Source of the DNA: an uncultured Eubacteriaceae bacterium
GTDB taxonomy: Bacteria > Bacillota > Clostridia > Eubacteriales > UBA1433
DNA length: 30,992 nucleotides
Direction: 5' to 3'
Assembly: GCA_937880125.1 (NCBI GenBank)
Contig: CALFLU010000061.1
Span: forward strand, 1 to 30,992
Shown: positions 30,151-30,992 of the stretch, in pieces
How positions within the stretch are numbered: the stretch's first letter is position 1
Layout of the letters: every line of letters begins with the position of its first letter
Program-made: the position numbers and the translations under genes
Notes under the pieces: generated by a model
Told to the model about the DNA's origin: nothing
What the model saw: only the letters and a program-made list of their open reading frames with translations
Databases searched by the model: none

Positions 30151-30747
30151 TTATGCAAAAGGCTGTTGAATAAAAAGAATTAACACAACCAGGGTAGCTG
30201 CTGAAATGAAAGAGCCTGCGACGAGTTCGCCAAGGCTGTGGCGCTTTAGGCGCAAGGAAGAAGAAAACACGGCAACCAGTGCAATGAGGCCAATGAGCCC
30301 CGGTGCGCCAAAGACATAGACAAGGAGGGCAACGGGGCCTGCAATGCCGCAGGCGTGGCCGCTGGCTTTGAAACGAAGCACCTTGCTGGAAAACAAAATC
30401 AACAGACCCGAAACAAAGTAGACGAGATAAATAAAAAATACAGCCTTGGGTGCGCGGGTGAGCAATGCGGCAACAAGGCCTGACAAATAGCCGAAAAAAG
30501 TCATAATCAACGCCAAGTTGCGCTGTCCTTCTCGGCCGGCGTGTCGATATTTTTTAAGTAAGGGCTGCAAAAAATAGGCAGACAGCGGAATGAGAACGAG
30601 AAAAACAATCATGGCGATAAGTTGACCCACCGACCCGAACGCATGGGGTTTGGCGCCATAGAGAATCAGCAGCGACAATAGCGCCGCTATGGGAGGTGTG
30701 GTGATGATGCGAATGGCCTTAGACAGGCTAAAGGGTTCTCGTGCCAT
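30151..30747 (-). CDS. PAP2-like membrane phosphatase family protein
   Basis: This 198-residue protein has about six hydrophobic segments. The PAP2 phosphatase motifs are recognisable but loose: KASGHACG (SGH at 129-131) and RLKRHSLGELVAG (R169 or R166, H170, with Glu174 where Asp is usual). The first motif (K..R.P) is not clear. It could act on a lipid pyrophosphate such as undecaprenyl or phosphatidate, or be a divergent non-catalytic member. The start ATG has GGAGAC about eight bases upstream. It is convergent with the ArsC/Spx-like gene and shares its hairpin. Confidence 0.65.
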   Translation of the reverse strand: MAREPFSLSKAIRIITTPPIAALLSLLILYGAKPHAFGSVGQLIAMIVFLVLIPLSAYFLQPLLKKYRHAGREGQRNLALIMTFFGYLSGLVAALLTRAPKAVFFIYLVYFVSGLLILFSSKVLRFKASGHACGIAGPVALLVYVFGAPGLIGLIALVAVFSSSLRLKRHSLGELVAGSFISAATLVVLILFIQQPFA

Positions 30748-30771
30748 GGAAAAAGTCTCCTTGCCTATAAA

Positions 30772-30903
30772 AGTAGTAACAAAACAAACAACGGCTATGA
30801 TGTATACTTAAATCAAAATGGATCAAAAGTATATGCCCCAAAAGGCGTATCGTGGGATTTCATACCGTTGGGGGATAAAAGCAAAAAAAGAGAAAACGAC
30901 TGA
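30772..30903 (+). pseudogene. Possible gene remnant (open frame without a start)
   Basis: A plus-strand frame ending at TGA 30903 reads NNGYDVYLNQNGSKVYAPKG and then VSWDFIPLGDKSKKREND. The composition looks protein-like (Asn, Tyr, Gly-rich turns and a basic end), unlike the shadow frames in this window. No start codon with a ribosome binding site is present, and upstream it runs into the divergent PAP2-like gene. It may be the 3' remnant of a surface or secreted protein gene, or chance. Confidence 0.25.
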
Positions 30904-30949
30904 AACAGGTTGGGAAATAAGCTCAAATCATTTCCCTGATAAAAAAGAG

Positions 30950-30976
30950 AATAAAAAATCCCTCCGTTTAGGAGGC
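30950..30976 (-). terminator. Minus-strand rho-independent terminator at the right edge
   Basis: On the minus strand CCTCC-TAAAC-GGAGG is followed by GATTTTTTATT. It implies a minus-strand gene ending just beyond the right edge of the window. Confidence 0.6.
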
Positions 30977-30992
30977 AACCCGAGGAACAGCT

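Noticed and set aside
1..30992. CRISPR array, tRNA or rRNA genes, insertion sequences
   Set aside because: I saw no regularly spaced repeats, no tRNA-like cloverleaf with CCA-end context, no rRNA signature and no transposase in the window.

Overview
The window looks like a chromosomal segment of a strictly anaerobic, moderate-GC member of the Bacillota, probably Clostridia. The evidence is the linked pth-mfd pair, a Bacillota-style cardiolipin synthase, strong GGAGG-type ribosome binding sites with occasional TTG and GTG starts, a four-subunit oxygen-sensitive pyruvate/2-oxoacid:ferredoxin oxidoreductase, and an [FeFe]-hydrogenase-like sensor protein. I saw no tRNA, rRNA, CRISPR array, insertion sequence or prophage. 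Identifications come from reading motifs by eye; no database search was run.

Left part (1-8.9 kb, almost all minus strand): the start of mfd coupled to pth; cardiolipin synthase; a probable four-gene unit of YjbQ-family protein, SRPBCC protein, AlkA-like glycosylase and O6-alkylguanine alkyltransferase; a DUF523 protein; and a three-gene unit of a DUF2975 membrane protein, a small XRE regulator and a DUF4173 membrane protein, driven by a consensus promoter (TTGACA, 17 bp, TATACT).

Middle part (9-22.9 kb, plus strand): a compact run of SLC13-type permease, phosphohexomutase, B3/4-domain protein, methyltransferase and metallo-beta-lactamase-fold protein; a small membrane protein with a terminator; a patatin-like lipase, a GNAT acetyltransferase and a metallophosphatase; a frameshifted gene of unknown family; an EamA transporter. 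Next comes the likely signalling pair of the window: a sensory-type [FeFe] hydrogenase with ferredoxin, H-cluster, FeS and PAS domains, followed 20 bp later by a SpoIIE/PP2C-type phosphatase with an extra C-terminal domain. A MATE transporter with its own promoter and terminator follows.

Right part (22.9-31 kb): the minus-strand porGDAB operon with an IclR-family regulator just upstream; a plus-strand hypothetical protein that looks like a shortened member of a longer family; a 427-bp stretch without a confident gene but with RNA-hairpin potential; an SDR oxidoreductase convergent with a 3-hydroxyisobutyrate-dehydrogenase-family reductase; an ArsC/Spx-like thioredoxin-fold protein; a PAP2-like membrane protein; and a possible gene remnant plus a minus-strand terminator at the edge.

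Several intergenic regions hold perfect inverted repeats next to promoters (6257, 18304, 25848, 27764, 29663), so local transcriptional control is unusually visible. The best candidates for little-described biology are the hydrogenase-sensor/phosphatase pair without its usual partners, the DUF2975-XRE-DUF4173 module, and the hypothetical gene with the odd region behind it at 26.9-27.8 kb.
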